Below, piece by piece: positions 63,493 to 64,000 of a stretch of DNA of 64,000 nt. The stretch is taken from contig DATNQN010000025.1 of assembly GCA_036703985.1 (NCBI GenBank), positions 51,494 through 115,493 of the forward strand. Direction: 5' to 3'. The stretch is from Leptolyngbyaceae cyanobacterium (GTDB lineage: Bacteria; Cyanobacteriota; Cyanobacteriia; Cyanobacteriales; Aerosakkonemataceae). The translations under genes were made by a program, and so were the position numbers. Position 1 is the first letter of the stretch. Each line of letters opens with the position of its first letter. The notes under the pieces were generated by a model, which was not told where the DNA came from, searched no databases, and saw nothing but the letters and a program-made list of their open reading frames with translations.

Positions 63493-63676
63493 TGCCCATC
63501 TGCGTTTATTCCTGCCATCCTTCCTACTTAGTACAAAGCATAAAGGAGATCGCGAAAGGCTAAGAAAGCGATCGTTCGAGGACGCCTCCGGCTAAAAAAC
63601 TAAAGAAATAGGGCGTATTTTTTTAAATAAAACTGCTGATGGTTTATAACAAAATCAAGTTTCAGGATCGATTACT

Positions 63677-63913
63677 ATGAAAGTCGAACATCCCAATGCC
63701 GAAAAGCCCACCCCAGAAGAATTAGCGCAACTTGAAAGGCTGCAAAGAGCGATCGAAAATGCCGTGGCGGATGGGAAAATTTCTCGCCAAGAACTCGACA
63801 ATATCAGGGCAGTCACTTTTGCCGATCGCAAAGTAACTGTCGCCGAACTCGAACTATATAGAAAACTCGTTCTCGATAAAATAGAAAAGGGAGAGCTAGA
63901 GTACGATTGGTGA
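63677..63913 (+). CDS. small conserved cyanobacterial protein (78 aa)
   Basis: An acidic all-helical protein (PEELAQLERLQRAIENAVADGK, ISRQELDNIRAVTFADRKVTV, LELYRKLVLDKIEKGELEYDW). A-D-G-K-I and A-D-R-K-V repeats resemble the paired acidic turns of TerB-like folds, but it is half the size of TerB. Conservation across cyanobacteria seems likely; function unknown. The remaining 87 bases of the window contain nothing recognisable. Confidence 0.7.
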   Translation: MKVEHPNAEKPTPEELAQLERLQRAIENAVADGKISRQELDNIRAVTFADRKVTVAELELYRKLVLDKIEKGELEYDW

Positions 63914-64000
63914 ACTCATCCCACAATTCAGGAGCGCGATCCAACACAACTATTACCAATTACTTTAACCGTGTCATTTATCTTTCCCCCTGCCCCCTGC

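Larger units (their letters stand above)
62214..63676. other. 1.46-kb gene-free AT-rich region
   Basis: No plausible coding frame. It contains the dyad at 62716-62741, many TA-rich promoter-like stretches, and the GGGCGGGTTT inverted repeat at 63433-63492. The second half of it (62200-63400) lacks repeats and could hide a non-coding RNA, though no known fold was recognised. Confidence 0.5.

Overview
The window looks like chromosome of a filamentous cyanobacterium. The octamer GCGATCGC (HIP1) and its core GCGATCGC-like variants are scattered throughout, base composition is AT-rich, and many genes are cyanobacterial hallmarks: a CyaB-type adenylate cyclase, a cyAbrB regulator, a ChlH-type magnesium chelatase subunit, TxlA, COP23, NIL-domain ferredoxin, CHAT/TPR and AAA-like/WD40 proteins. 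No tRNA, rRNA, CRISPR array or intact transposase was recognised.

Layout. 0-3.2 kb: left edge of an AAA-like ATPase gene (minus strand, cut by the window) and a GAF-GAF-PAS-cyclase-TPR adenylate cyclase. 3.5-12.4 kb: cyAbrB, small genes, a scar where an SDR gene, a sensor-kinase fragment and a DUF2243 gene have been truncated against each other, then stress-type genes (baeRF-like protein with an internal deletion, SRPBCC protein, ChaB, TspO, intact SDR). 12.6-23.6 kb: CHASE hybrid histidine kinase, AAA-like/WD40 protein, NfeD-NfeD-SPFH operon and a divergent HTH-TIR-like-AAA protein. 23.8-30.5 kb: lytic transglycosylase, Lhr-like helicase, DUF4241 protein and a PD-(D/E)XK nuclease. 30.5-46.5 kb: ArsR/rhodanese divergent pair with an obvious operator, CHAT protein, nitroreductase, carotenoid-type oxidoreductase, DUF3616, NIL/4Fe-4S protein, secreted proteins, TxlA, small proteins with CRP-like sites, glutathione peroxidase, RecX, globin. 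47.0-53.5 kb: TerB-C coiled-coil protein, BrxD-like ATPase, then a ChlH paralogue. 53.4-57.4 kb: a scrapyard of toxin modules (VapBC with a nonsense codon, HNH remnant, papain-fold toxin plus immunity-like protein) bounded at its start by a duplicated 3' end of chlH. 57.5-64 kb: secreted protease, COP23, small conserved proteins, a zinc alcohol dehydrogenase and a 1.46-kb gene-free stretch.

How the parts may work together. The most system-like content is a split DNA-processing/defence set: a TerB-C protein with a BrxD (DUF2791)-type ATPase at 47-49.4 kb and an Lhr-like helicase with a PD-(D/E)XK nuclease at 26.5-30.5 kb. These families are known to co-occur in Ter- and BREX-like clusters, but here they lie in two places about 17 kb apart, so a joint function is an inference. 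The adenylate cyclase and two CRP-like dyads (39.8 and 40.3 kb) hint at a cAMP circuit. Two genes for exported proteins (41.3 and 58.7 kb) share an exactly spaced 32-bp upstream element that may define a small regulon.

The intergenic DNA is rich in dispersed palindromes and repeats. One 33-bp palindrome family has four intergenic members and a fifth lying in frame inside the chlH coding sequence. A 71-bp repeat is perfectly identical, in inverse orientation, at two sites 22 kb apart.
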